This document shows, piece by piece, positions 31,285 to 41,559 of a stretch of 64,000 bases of DNA. The DNA lies in NCBI RefSeq assembly GCF_000210295.1, contig NC_026740.1, positions 1,619,691-1,683,690 of the forward strand, given 5' to 3'. A program made the translations under genes and the position numbers. Under the pieces are notes generated by a model. It was not told where the DNA came from. It did no database searches and saw nothing but the letters and a program-made list of their open reading frames with translations. Source of the DNA: Trypanosoma brucei gambiense DAL972. Its lineage: Eukaryota; Euglenozoa; Kinetoplastea; Trypanosomatida; Trypanosomatidae. Position 1 is the first letter of the stretch, and the number at the start of each line of letters is the position of its first letter.

Positions 31285-31647
31285 ATGAGTAAAAAAGATA
31301 GCAAGTACAAAATGAGCCACACCTTTGAGAGCCGACAGTCGGATGCCGCAAAGGTGCGTGAGAGGCATCCGGATCGTTTGCCCATCATATGTGAAAAGGT
31401 GTATAACTCCGATATTGGTGAGTTAGACAGGTGTAAATTTCTCGTCCCATCTGATCTAACGGTCGGACAGTTTGTCAGCGTGCTACGCAAACGTGTGCAG
31501 CTGGAAGCCGAATCTGCACTCTTCGTTTATACCAATGACACAGTACTCCCCTCCAGTGCGCAAATGGCGGACATTTACTCCAAATATAAGGATGAAGACG
31601 GTTTCCTATACATGAAATATTCAGGTGAGGCGACATTTGGATGCTAA
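31285..31647 (+). CDS. ATG8.2: ATG8 ubiquitin-like autophagy protein, copy 2 (Gly-Cys end)
   Basis: This 120-residue ATG8 differs from the upstream copy in its first 35-40 residues (MSKKDSKYKMSHTFESRQSD..., with VRERHPDRLPIICEKV closer to canonical ATG8). It is then identical through most of the ubiquitin fold. It ends ...FGC, so one residue must be removed, presumably by Atg4, to expose the conjugating Gly119. Start: ATG 31285. The contrast with copy 1, which already ends in Gly, means the pair differs in its need for processing. The shared 248-bp block is identical at every base, including silent sites, which indicates recent gene conversion. Confidence 0.93.
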   Translation: MSKKDSKYKMSHTFESRQSDAAKVRERHPDRLPIICEKVYNSDIGELDRCKFLVPSDLTVGQFVSVLRKRVQLEAESALFVYTNDTVLPSSAQMADIYSKYKDEDGFLYMKYSGEATFGC

Positions 31648-32836
31648 TTTTCTTCAGTGTTAGTAAACCATTAGTTGCTTTGATGCGCAATAAAACATTT
31701 GAGTGCCTCTCCTTATATTCTGTTGCCTGCGCCTCATCTATTCGTTGTTGGGTGGAAAGGGAGTTCTGTGTTTCCGTGCATGTGATGCGAAAAGCACGGT
31801 AGGGGGGAAATGCATCGTATGCTTCCTTCGTTGCTTGCTTTATAGTGGAATCATCTTTTTTTTTTTTTATTTGCCGATGTTTTCGTTGTCACTGCTTTTT
31901 TGTGTGCCGGCACGAATGTTCCCACAACTTCTCTACATGTTGTTCTGCAGGTAATTGAGCAGGCAAGGTGTTGCACTGAGAGTTGAGAGCAAGTGACTTG
32001 TTATGAGACCTCAACAATTCCGTGATTGGAAAAGTTAGGGAAGTGAAGAGAGGAAAGGGATGAATGGTGACTGAGTCTTCTATTTCCTCATCGTATTTTC
32101 ACCGACTCAACTCTGAATACGATGGATGACGTCCCTTCCAAATTTTATACGCGAAGGATAAGTCAGCCGAAGGCATCTCCTTTTTAGCGAAGTACGAGGT
32201 GAGCTGTTACCTTAAGTGTGCAACCCACTGACCCCTCCTCAAGTGATCAAACAGATAAACACATTTATTTGCGCGTGCATGTGTTTGATTGTATTTCCAC
32301 CCTTAGTTTTTTATTTACTTAATTTCTTTTTTGTGTGGTGACAGTGAGGGAGACAGTTGTCCCTTGGAGGTTGACGGTCAACCACCTGCGGCGTTATTGG
32401 CCAGCTGTTTAACTGCCACAGTCGATTTCGGAAAAGGCAATTCAACACGTGCGTGTGGAGGATATGGAAGTTACGTTAAATAAAAACAAAAAAGGCAGGG
32501 CGGAGGAAAGGTAAATTAGATGCGGAAAGGGAATGTACATATGTTTTGTCCTCATCTCTTCCTGCCTGATTTGTTTACTCACACTTGATTCCTCTGCCCA
32601 GCACGTCCCTGTGTGCTGCCGTTTGGTCGCGTTCGGGTGCACACTGTGGTTTTGGTGCTGCTAACAACACAAAGCGCTTTACTCTCCAAATTGAGCAGGA
32701 CTAAAGCAAACAAAAAGGGAGGAAGAAGAAGACCCTTTTAAGTGCATTTGGGTATAGATATACAAAAAAAACTTCCACTTCCTTCCACACTGCGAGCTCC
32801 ATCACAACCACTGCCGGTTAGTACGCGTATATACTG
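31648..32836. other. 1.2 kb spacer before the sulfurtransferase gene
   Basis: I see no gene. There is a T-run at about 31856-31869 and mixed-composition sequence elsewhere, without repeats or recognisable signals. Confidence 0.5.
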
Positions 32837-33961
32837 ATGCACGGTGACGGTTTGGGGCGTCTGCACCCCGGTAAGGTGTTCCTTACCATTGACGAGATTA
32901 AAAATGGCATATCTTCCTATCAGATCTTCGATGTCCGCTACGACCTCCGCAATAAAGAGTACGGTATCAACCAATACAACAAAGGGCATGTCGCGCGCGC
33001 CACATTTGTCGACTTGGATCGACACCTTAGCGGTCCCGTCGTGGAATGCAGCAAAGCACGGCACCCCATGCCAGACCCGCACGAGTTTGTCGAGTGGTGC
33101 AAATCCAAGGGAATTGGCCACTTCAAGCCCGTCCTTTGCTACGATGACGAATGTGGGGCGATGGGGGCGTGTCGGATGTGGTGGATGCTCAACGCCCTTG
33201 GTGTCGAGGCTTACGTAATGACATGTGGACTCAAGGCGTATGAAGCAGCAGGTCTGCCCGTCGAGTCCACACCGTATGACAAGAACCAATCGACAAGCTA
33301 TTGGCCTTACGCAACAGAGTTTAAGAGGCTGTTGAAAATCAAAGACATTCCTCCCTGCGCACATATGGTCGACACACGACCCGCGCTGCGCTTCAACACG
33401 ACCGTGCGACCATACGGACCCGACGATATCCCTGGTCATATCGAAGGCGCGGTCAACCTTCCGTACGATGTGAACATATTGTTAGTAAATCGGCACGAAA
33501 AACGTTTGAGACCCAATGACGAATGTCGTAGTAACACTCTTAAGCTTCTTCAAGGAATGTGGGGTGGCGGTGAGCCTAATATTTCCCACTGCGTATTTTA
33601 CTGCGGTAGTGGGGTGACCGCTGCATTCAGCATTGCAGTTGCATATCACGTCGGACTCGGCGAGCCCTATCTATATGCCGGTTCGTGGTCCGAATATGCA
33701 GACACATTTAACTTTACACTGGCGCGCCGTATCATTAAAGAGCACGGCTTGCTCATAAGCATGGTCTCATCAAGTTTGCCGTATAACATGAAAGCTACTC
33801 TTAACAACGTTACCCTTGTTGTTGATGGTGTGGTTGTAAACAATCCTGATGAGGAACTGAAACAGGCGCTAGTGCACCTCCACATTGGTGAAAAAGCACA
33901 TGTAACGTTCAAAAGTCAGCGACAGGCTGTCATAGAGGCTCATCCTCGCATAGACACGTAA
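32837..33961 (+). CDS. Two-rhodanese sulfurtransferase (3-mercaptopyruvate/thiosulfate type)
   Basis: This 374-residue protein has two tandem rhodanese domains. The first (about 18-150: IFDVRYDL, GHVARATFVDLDRHL, VLCYDDECGAMGACRMWWML) is the non-catalytic one. The second (about 165-295: MVDTRPALRF, GHIEGAVNLPYDV, CVFYCGSGVTAAF) carries the active-site loop C256-G-S-G-V-T-A. This CGSGVTA form is characteristic of 3-mercaptopyruvate sulfurtransferases, whereas thiosulfate rhodaneses usually have CRKGVTA. MST moves sulfur from 3-mercaptopyruvate to thiols or cyanide and takes part in cysteine and redox metabolism. About 75 residues follow the second domain (300-374), consistent with the C-terminal extension known from trypanosomatid MSTs. 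No targeting signal is visible. The PAD array starts 582 bp downstream. Confidence 0.92.
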   Translation: MHGDGLGRLHPGKVFLTIDEIKNGISSYQIFDVRYDLRNKEYGINQYNKGHVARATFVDLDRHLSGPVVECSKARHPMPDPHEFVEWCKSKGIGHFKPVLCYDDECGAMGACRMWWMLNALGVEAYVMTCGLKAYEAAGLPVESTPYDKNQSTSYWPYATEFKRLLKIKDIPPCAHMVDTRPALRFNTTVRPYGPDDIPGHIEGAVNLPYDVNILLVNRHEKRLRPNDECRSNTLKLLQGMWGGGEPNISHCVFYCGSGVTAAFSIAVAYHVGLGEPYLYAGSWSEYADTFNFTLARRIIKEHGLLISMVSSSLPYNMKATLNNVTLVVDGVVVNNPDEELKQALVHLHIGEKAHVTFKSQRQAVIEAHPRIDT

Positions 33962-34543
33962 AAAACATGGACAGTCAACATCTCCAGATGAAGAAAGTTG
34001 GGCATCCGCAGATAGTAAGGCTGTGTCACTTTGTTTTTATATTTGAAAACGGCAACAAAAAATGTGCAAACGGGGCTGCAAAGTAGTAACTACTCACAGG
34101 AAGATAGCAGCAACTCTTACACACCAAACAATTCAACGGGCAACCATTTACAAATCCTATAGCACTACTAGAAAAAAAACCCTCAGAGTCAAGAAATTTT
34201 GCCGTCCCCTCACAAAACGCCGCAAGTAATAAAGGAAAATAATTTTTTTTTTGGAAATTGTCAACCACACAAGCAACGACGGAATGATAAACAGACATTT
34301 AAGGAAGAGTTCTAAAAATTATTGTTATTTTTCAACAATAAACACGACCAAAAAAACTTAATGCTCTCATTTCTCCCTTTTTGACTTATTGAACCTTTGA
34401 ACAATACCACAGACTAACAGCAATAAACAAGCACACAGTCACGTAAAGGAACCTAACATTTTAGGGAAACAAAAATTATCTGGCAGCACACTGGGTGAAA
34501 CATCGGGAGGAATACAACTGAGCGTACTGTACAAAACATTGCC
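33962..34543. other. Spacer leading into the PAD array
   Basis: Its last 191 bases (34353-34543) are the class I PAD 5' flank also found before the second, third and sixth PAD genes. The part upstream (33962-34352) is unique and A/T-rich. Confidence 0.6.
34353..34543 (+). promoter_or_regulatory. Class I PAD 5' flank with putative trans-splice acceptor
   Basis: The conserved block runs from 'aaaacttaatgctctc' through a pyrimidine tract (ttctccctttttgactt) to AG at 34411-34412, the likely spliced-leader acceptor. That would give a 5' UTR of about 131 nt. The same block precedes the PAD genes at 37301 and 53186 and, with an internal duplication, the one at 43659. The last 60 bases before the ATG are shared by all six PAD genes. 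Confidence 0.65.
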
Positions 34544-36334
34544 ATGAGCGCACCCGTCGACAACGTCGTGGTGGAGCGGCTCTCTACAGCCAACCAAAAA
34601 CCCATCAACGAGCCCCGCCGCTTTGCGCTGTTGGTTCTTGGAACCTTCTGCTGTATATGCACATCCTTCATGTATGCCTTCAATCTTATATCTGGAGCAA
34701 TGCAAGCGCGTTACGACCTCACACAGCGAGATCTCTCCACCATCACTACTGTTGGTATCGCAGTTGGATATTTCTTGCTGCCCTACAGTTTCATCTTTGA
34801 CTATCTGGGGCCGAAGCCTATCTTCGTGATCGCAATGACAGTTTTCTGCCTGGGTGCGCTTCTGTTTGCCTTGACATTCCAAGAAGTGATTGAAGGATCT
34901 GTTGTGAGACTCAGTGTCTACAATGGTTTTTTAACATTGGGATGTATGTTGTTTGACTTGGGTTCAGTGGTAACAGTACTCAGCGTGTTTCCATCCAACC
35001 GTGGTGCCGTGATGGCTATCGTGAAGACATTCACGGGTCTTGGTTCCGCAATCGTCGGCAGTATTCAGTTGGCCTTCTTCAGCAAGAGTGTTGCCAACTA
35101 CTTTTTCTTCCTGATGTCGTTTTCACTGGTCGTTGGTACCCTCGCCGTCGTGTTCATGAATCTACCACCATTCCATTTGACGGGTTATCAGAAGACACAC
35201 CTTGATGAAGAAGAGAAGGCACAGAGGATTGCGCGCAAGGGTGTGTACCTGAAGCAGAAGGCACCCATGTGGCGTTTCGTTCATGGTTTCGCCATTCTCG
35301 TAACCCTCATTGTGTTCCTCCCCCTGCAGGGAGCGCTCGTAGCGTATCTCAAACTCGGAAGCAACTTCAAGGTGGGGTTTGCTGTGACAGTTATTGTGTT
35401 GACCGTAATATTCCCTTTTATGGCATTCCCACTTACTACCTTCGACGGAAAACGCCCACATGACGATTCTGAGGGTGAAACGTGTTGTAGGAGAGAAGTG
35501 GCTGAGGAAGTTTCCGCGTCCGATGACACGGGTGTTGAGACTGATGTCGACTATATTGCTCCACAGTTCCAGGAAACATTTATCGAAGGATTGAAAACAG
35601 CACGGTTATGGTGCCTACTGTGGTCAATTTTCTGTTGCGTCGGTGTGCACTATGTTATCATCTACAATGCTCGTTTCATCTACACGGCACTTGCGGGTGA
35701 GGTCCCCGACGACGCGCTCAATGCCCTCCTTACTGTTCTAAATGGTGTGGGTAGTGCTGTAGGACGACTTTGTATGAGTTACTTCGAAGTCTGGTCGCAG
35801 AAGCGCCGTGCTGAAGATCGCGTCCCCATCACCTTGTCTATGTTTGTTCCTTCGGTTTGTATCATCACCATGTTGACACTCTTCCTCACTCTCCCGAAGG
35901 CTGCATTACCTTTACCGTACTTCATCGCGGCACTTTCAAATGGTTTCACAGCGGCGATTATTGCATTGGTAACACGCACAATATTCGCCAAGGATCCTGC
36001 AAAGCATTACAACTTCTGCTTTCTTGGCTCCGTGCTTTCAGCCATCTTCCTTAATCGACTACTGTACGGTGAGTGGTACACGCAACAAGCCGATAAGTTG
36101 GATCAGGATGTTTGCACCGAGCGTGTTTGTGTGGTGATGCCGCTTGCATTTATGTTAGGTCTCGCCTTCCCAGCATTTGCTACTAGCACCTACTTGCATC
36201 TGCAGTACCGAAATCTTTGCATGCTTGCGCTTGACGAGCGTCGTCGCATCCGGGAGGGCGAACGTGGACCAAAGGAACCTTCTTCCTGCCCAAAAGAACC
36301 GACGAGGGATGCCCGTGAGGCTGCTCCGCAATGA
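34544..36334 (+). CDS. PAD1: PAD family transporter, array copy 1
   Basis: This 596-residue MFS membrane protein is of the PAD family (surface carboxylate transporters that sense citrate/cis-aconitate during the stumpy-to-procyclic transition). After the 20-residue N terminus common to all copies, about 12-14 hydrophobic segments are visible, at roughly 27-49, 68-88, 93-112, 123-147, 163-180, 185-206, 245-263, 277-297, 354-373, 392-411, 431-449, 458-477, 489-505 and 528-550. The first half resembles the nodulin-like MFS domain. A hydrophilic central loop (about 300-350) is the main variable part; here it is EGETCCRREVAEEVSASDDTG, unlike the other copies. A charged cytosolic tail follows residue 555. 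Its position directly after the ATG8 and sulfurtransferase genes is why I label it PAD1; in the literature PAD1 is the stumpy-form marker. Its 3' flank is not shared with any other copy here. Confidence 0.88.
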   Translation: MSAPVDNVVVERLSTANQKPINEPRRFALLVLGTFCCICTSFMYAFNLISGAMQARYDLTQRDLSTITTVGIAVGYFLLPYSFIFDYLGPKPIFVIAMTVFCLGALLFALTFQEVIEGSVVRLSVYNGFLTLGCMLFDLGSVVTVLSVFPSNRGAVMAIVKTFTGLGSAIVGSIQLAFFSKSVANYFFFLMSFSLVVGTLAVVFMNLPPFHLTGYQKTHLDEEEKAQRIARKGVYLKQKAPMWRFVHGFAILVTLIVFLPLQGALVAYLKLGSNFKVGFAVTVIVLTVIFPFMAFPLTTFDGKRPHDDSEGETCCRREVAEEVSASDDTGVETDVDYIAPQFQETFIEGLKTARLWCLLWSIFCCVGVHYVIIYNARFIYTALAGEVPDDALNALLTVLNGVGSAVGRLCMSYFEVWSQKRRAEDRVPITLSMFVPSVCIITMLTLFLTLPKAALPLPYFIAALSNGFTAAIIALVTRTIFAKDPAKHYNFCFLGSVLSAIFLNRLLYGEWYTQQADKLDQDVCTERVCVVMPLAFMLGLAFPAFATSTYLHLQYRNLCMLALDERRRIREGERGPKEPSSCPKEPTRDAREAAPQ

Positions 36335-37300
36335 AGCTTAGGGGAGCCAGTGGAGGGCGGCTTCCTGACGTTTATTCAACATTTTGTGTATTTATATAAT
36401 GTTAGCGACGAAAGGAGTAAGTAAAATGAACAGATATACTTTGATTCCTTTTTACTATACTTTTCCTTTTTTTTGCTTCTTTGTCTATACATATCGCATA
36501 CCATTAGTGAGTTCCTTTATTATCGCCTCCGACAATGAAGACGGTGCGCCAACTCTGGTAAACGATAAATAAACGGTTTTAAAAAATCATCTTTACACAT
36601 ATTGTACGAGCAGTCCATGCATTATTATTCTTTTTTTTTGAGTTTTCTCATCAGAAGAGATCGATACAACAACACCAGTCACTATATGAACACACCAACT
36701 TATATCGTTAAATTCTTCACTTAGCTCTCGTCTATGATCGATAAAAGTTCGAATTCACTTCAAAAAATTTCCAGAATTAATATTATATTTTCTTTCCATT
36801 CTTTGCTATTTTCAGAGCGATCTCCTTACTTTCACCCACTCTTCACCCGTGGAAACACCATGTAATCCTTTTCTTCTTGCGGTGGGAGAGAGGAGAGTGC
36901 AGAACAACACAGGCACCCCAACACCGTTGATCCGTAGTGCTACCTATCTCGTCTTCATATCTTTACTGCTTGTTATAATTTTGTCTTTTTTACCTTTTTT
37001 TTTTCGGCTGCGCTGTCACGGTTTTATAAATGTCCATTGCAAAATAGTTGCTCTCAAGACACACATCAATAGCATTATATCCGCCCAACACCTCTTCTTT
37101 CATTCTCCCAAAACTTAATGCTTTCATTTCTCCCTTTTTGACTTATTGAACCTTTGAACAATACCACAGACTAACAGCAATAAACAAGCACACAGTCACG
37201 TAAAGGAACCTAACATTTTAGGGAAACAAAAATTATCTGGCAGCACACTGGGCGAAACATCGGGAGGAATACAACTGAGCGTACTGTACAAAACATTGCC
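36335..37300. other. Spacer between array copies 1 and 2
   Basis: The first 500 bases are unique AT-rich 3' flank of copy 1. Bases 36836-37300 (465 bp) recur at 52721-53185 before the sixth PAD gene; within them 37110-37300 is the class I PAD 5' flank. The likely acceptor AG is at about 37168-37169. Confidence 0.65.
36836..37300 (+). repeat. 465-bp upstream module shared with array copy 6
   Basis: It matches 52721-53185 at constant offset (15,885) up to the ATG of both genes, with only a few substitutions seen by eye (for example cccgtgg versus cccgcgg). It marks recent duplication or conversion of the upstream region between the second and sixth PAD genes. Confidence 0.85.
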
Positions 37301-39118
37301 ATGAGCGCACCCGTCGACAACGTCGTGGTGGAGCGGCTCTCTACAGCCAACCAAAAACCCATCAACGAGCCCCGCCGCTTTGCGCTGTTGGTTCTTGGAA
37401 CCTTCTGCTGTATATGCACATCCTTCATGTATGCCTTCAATCTTATATCTGGAGCAATGCAGGAACGTTACGACCTCACACAGCGAGATCTCTCCACCAT
37501 CACTACTGTTGGCATCGCAGTTGGATATTTCTTGCTGCCCTACAGCTTCATCTTTGACTATCTGGGGCCGAAGCCTATCTTCGTGATCGCAATGACAGTT
37601 TTCTGCCTGGGTGCGCTTCTGTTTGCCTTGACATTCCAAGAAGTGATTGAAGGATCTGTTGTGAGACTCAGTGTCTACAATGGTTTTTTAACATTGGGAT
37701 GTATGTTGTTTGACTTGGGTTCAGTGGTGACAGTACTCAGCGTGTTTCCATCCAACCGTGGTGCCGTGATGGCTATCGTGAAGACATTCACGGGTCTTGG
37801 TGCCGCAATCGTCGGCAGTATTCAGTTGGCCTTCTTCAGCAAGAGTGTTGCCAACTACTTTTTCTTCCTGATGTCGTTTTCACTGGTCGTTGGTACCCTC
37901 GCCGTCGTGTTCATGAATCTACCACCATTCCATTTGACGGGTTATCAGAAGACACACCTTGATGAAGAAGAGAAGGCACAGAGGCTTGCGCGCAAGGGTG
38001 TGTACCTGAAGCAGAAGGCACCCATGTGGCGTTTCATCTATGGTTTCGTCGTTCTTTTGATTCTTGTTGTCTTCCTCCCCTTGGAGGGAGCGCTCGTAGC
38101 GTATCTCAAACTCGGAAGCAACTTCAAGGTGGGGTTTGCTGTGACAGTTATTGTGTTGACCGCAATATTCCCTTTTATGGCATTCCCACTTACTACCTTC
38201 GACGGAAAACGCCCACATGACGATTCTGACAGCAAAGCCAAAGAACACGTTGAAGCGGATGATGAAGTTTCCGCGGCGGAAGATAAGGTAGTTGAGACTG
38301 ATGTCGACTATATTGCTCCACAGTTCCAGGAAACATTTATCGAAGGATTGAAAACCGCACGGTTATGGTGCCTACTGTGGTCAATTTTCTGTTGCGTCGG
38401 TGTGCACTATGTTATCATCTACAATGCTCGTTTCATCTACACGGCACTTGCGGGTGAGGCCCCCGACGACGCGCTCAATGCCCTCCTTACTGTTCTCAAC
38501 GGTGTGGGTAGTGCTGTAGGACGACTTTGTATGGGCTACTTCGAAGTCTGGTCGCAGAAGCGCCGTGCTGAAGATCGCGTCCCCATCACCTTGTCTATGT
38601 TTGTCCCTTCGGTTTGTATCATCACCATGTTGACACTCTTCCTCACTCTCCCGAAGGCTGCATTACCTTTACCGTACTTCATCGCAGCGTTCTCAAATGG
38701 CTTTATGGCGGCTACGATGGCACTCGTAACACGCACAATATTCGCCAAGGATCCTGCAAAGCATTACAACTTCTGCTTCCTTGGCTCCGTGCTTTCAGCC
38801 ATCTTCCTTAATCGTCTACTGTACGGTGAGTGGTACACGCAACAAGCCGATAAGTTGGGTCAGGATGTTTGCACCGAGCGTGTTTGTGTGGTGATGCCGC
38901 TTGCATTTATGTTAGGTCTCGCCTTCCCAGCATTTGCTACTAGCACCTACTTGCATCTGCAGTACCGAAATCTTTGTTTGAAGGCCCTTGAGGAGCGACG
39001 GAGGATAAAGGAAGCTGAAGATAACCAAACAAATGCTGAAAATGTTTGTGCTGAACCTACCTGTGACGATAACGCTGATGCTTGTCTGGAGGAGAAAGCT
39101 GCTGATTCAAGCAAGTAA
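37301..39118 (+). CDS. PAD2: PAD family transporter, array copy 2
   Basis: This 605-residue MFS transporter is very close to copy 1 through residue 240, including the TM5-TM6 type with KTFTGLG and SKSVANYFFFLMSFSLVVGTL. It differs in TM7 (FIYGFVVLLILVVFLPLEGAL) and in the central loop (DSKAKEHVEADDEVSAAEDKV, a type shared with copies 4 and 6). Its cytosolic tail is unique (KEAEDNQTNAENVCAEP..., ending in CLEEKAADSSK). The second position suggests PAD2, reported to be thermoregulated; the number is by position only. Its 3' flank is unique and opens into the long gene-free island. Confidence 0.87.
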   Translation: MSAPVDNVVVERLSTANQKPINEPRRFALLVLGTFCCICTSFMYAFNLISGAMQERYDLTQRDLSTITTVGIAVGYFLLPYSFIFDYLGPKPIFVIAMTVFCLGALLFALTFQEVIEGSVVRLSVYNGFLTLGCMLFDLGSVVTVLSVFPSNRGAVMAIVKTFTGLGAAIVGSIQLAFFSKSVANYFFFLMSFSLVVGTLAVVFMNLPPFHLTGYQKTHLDEEEKAQRLARKGVYLKQKAPMWRFIYGFVVLLILVVFLPLEGALVAYLKLGSNFKVGFAVTVIVLTAIFPFMAFPLTTFDGKRPHDDSDSKAKEHVEADDEVSAAEDKVVETDVDYIAPQFQETFIEGLKTARLWCLLWSIFCCVGVHYVIIYNARFIYTALAGEAPDDALNALLTVLNGVGSAVGRLCMGYFEVWSQKRRAEDRVPITLSMFVPSVCIITMLTLFLTLPKAALPLPYFIAAFSNGFMAATMALVTRTIFAKDPAKHYNFCFLGSVLSAIFLNRLLYGEWYTQQADKLGQDVCTERVCVVMPLAFMLGLAFPAFATSTYLHLQYRNLCLKALEERRRIKEAEDNQTNAENVCAEPTCDDNADACLEEKAADSSK

Positions 39119-41559
39119 CATCTTTTTTTTCTTTTCACTAACTTATGTTTTTAGCGGCACGTTACAGTGTACTAATTATCGTTTTACCCTCTTTTTTTTA
39201 TTTTTTAATTTGTTAAAAAATTTTCCCTCAAAACGTCTTTTCTTTTTGTGAATTACTATTCCTTCCTTTTTTTTTTTGTTTTTGTGGGGAAGGGGGAGGA
39301 AATTGTGGTAATGTAAACTGGTATATGTGTTTAATAACTTAAATGCCTTATGATGTGCAATTTCATTAGTAGTTCCGCTGCTTTCCAGTACCGAATATAT
39401 TTTATGTTACTTAGCCTTCGCTGCGATGTAACAAGTAGTGGGGTGGTTGATTACTTGGCATATATAATGCACAACATCAGGGCAGAGGCCACAGTTGTTT
39501 AGTTACACATTTTCCTACCTTCCATAATGTTGTTTTTTTTTTTAGATTGAGCGATTCTTCCCCTTAAACTAATAATGTTTTTTAATTACCTCCTTCTTCC
39601 ATCTTTTTTTTATTTTTGAAGGTCAGATTCCTTTTTATTATTATTATTTCTTCTCCCCTTTTCTATGACTGTCTTTCAACCGCTTAGCACGTTGTTAGCG
39701 GAAGGACAAACGAAAACCTTAAAGGTTTTTGTTAATTTTGTCTATTTACTCTGTTTTGTATCGATTTTCTTTTGAAACGCCACTGAAAATGTGGAGCACA
39801 TTTACTTTTTTTCCGGCTGTTCACACATGTACACATGCTTGGCCTTTCAAATCCACGCAAACCTTTGAACGCCTCTTTTTTTTTTTAAGTTTCTTCTTAA
39901 GAGAACGTTTTTTTTTTTTGATTATTTTTCTTTTTTAGTTTGAATACTACAAAACTTCTTGTTCCCAATGTATTGGTTAATTGCCGGTCGTGGGATTTTG
40001 GTCCTTAACACGTAGCGGATAGATGCGTCGCTCATGATTAACCTGTGCTTTACTGCTTAATTCCTTTAGTCATAGTGTAGGAAAATATACGAATAGCAAA
40101 AAAATGCAAACCACATCATGAGAGCATGGCATTCATTGTTCAATGTCTGCGGTGATGATCAAAGGTGCAGAAGCCAACTTTCGTTGCTTCGTCGGGGAAC
40201 CCGTGTGCAGCGAAGGTTCCTCTTAACCGTCGGGTGCTCGGCATTTGACAGGCAGTAGCTTTATACCGCGTTCATCCCATTAATTATTCTTTTGCTTTGT
40301 TGCCTCTACAACATGCTCGCTTGGGAATCAGCCGATGCTGATGTTATTGCACACGTTTATATTTGTGTTTACGTGTATGCTCACCTGTGTACAAGAGGAA
40401 GAAGCATGTGGGCCTATCCATCACTACCAGAGCGGAAACCTGTTGCACCTAAAAGGTGATAACCCATTGAAAAAATATTGCTATGTAGGTGAAAAACAAA
40501 CGGCAAAGAAAAAAAAAGGAAGGGAAAGCTAAGCAAAGCATATCCCTCACCCAGACGTCTGAGATAAACGTGAAACTGGACGAAGTGAAATAACACACAA
40601 AAGAGTAATTGAACAAATGGTTTCTTCTTTGTCCCCAAATGCCACTCAGAGGGAAGATGGTACGACCCAACGCTACGAAGCACCAAAGCCCTACTTGTAA
40701 GGTAGCGAAGGGAGACGAGGAAAGGGGCTAACGCTGAGGCGGGAAATTTTAGCGGAGGCAGCGGGAGGAACGTTGGGATTTACAGGGCACAAGTGACGTC
40801 ATCATTCTCTGGCAAGTTTTTGTGGCAAAACAGCGAATGCTCCGGGTGGGAATGAAGTGCTTTTAGAGTGCCCTATACCTTTTTAACGTGCTTTTCTTTC
40901 TTTCTGACTTTCGTTTGCTTCGCGGCGGCAATGTACGTGCTCACTTTGGTAGTATTTCCAATACCATTGGTAACACTATTTACTGGGGAAAAACGTTAAA
41001 ACTCTGTATGCGATGTGTTGACGGCGATTAGTGGTGTTGGAGCGAGGAGGTCTCGTTTTCTCAATAGTCCACGATGGGTGTGTGGGTGTGTCGGAAGGGC
41101 GGGAAAATTTCGCGTAGTAATTCCTACATATTTGTCGTGAGCAATTCACCAACGCAGCAAGATGAGGGAACCGCGCATTGGGGAAACAGGGGGTTACATT
41201 TCGCAGAAGCGCTTAATAGACATGCACAAATAACACATGTTTGTTGGATGTTTGATCATGCACATGTAGTGGAGAAAGTAGACGCACACCCTTCCGCGCA
41301 CCAAGCTAGGAGAGATCAAGGATTCCATTCTTAAAAGCGATGATGCTTGGTGTAAAGCATATTTCTTGATGTGACATAACTTTCGAGTGAACTACGTATT
41401 GGTTAGGGAGGGTTTCCCCTTGAATGCAAGGCGAAATTTAGGTGGTTACAATTGAATGTATTTTTACTTTTTTTTTTCCAATGGCGTGCCTCCCAGCCAA
41501 CGCTATTGGTGAACGCTCTTCAGATGTGAATACGTGAGCGCACCTACAGTGCGAGTTCT

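Noticed and set aside
34439..34882. Minus-strand 147-residue frame repeated at the start of several PAD genes
   Set aside because: It is antisense to the conserved PAD leader and first transmembrane segments, and its conservation follows from the PAD coding sequence.
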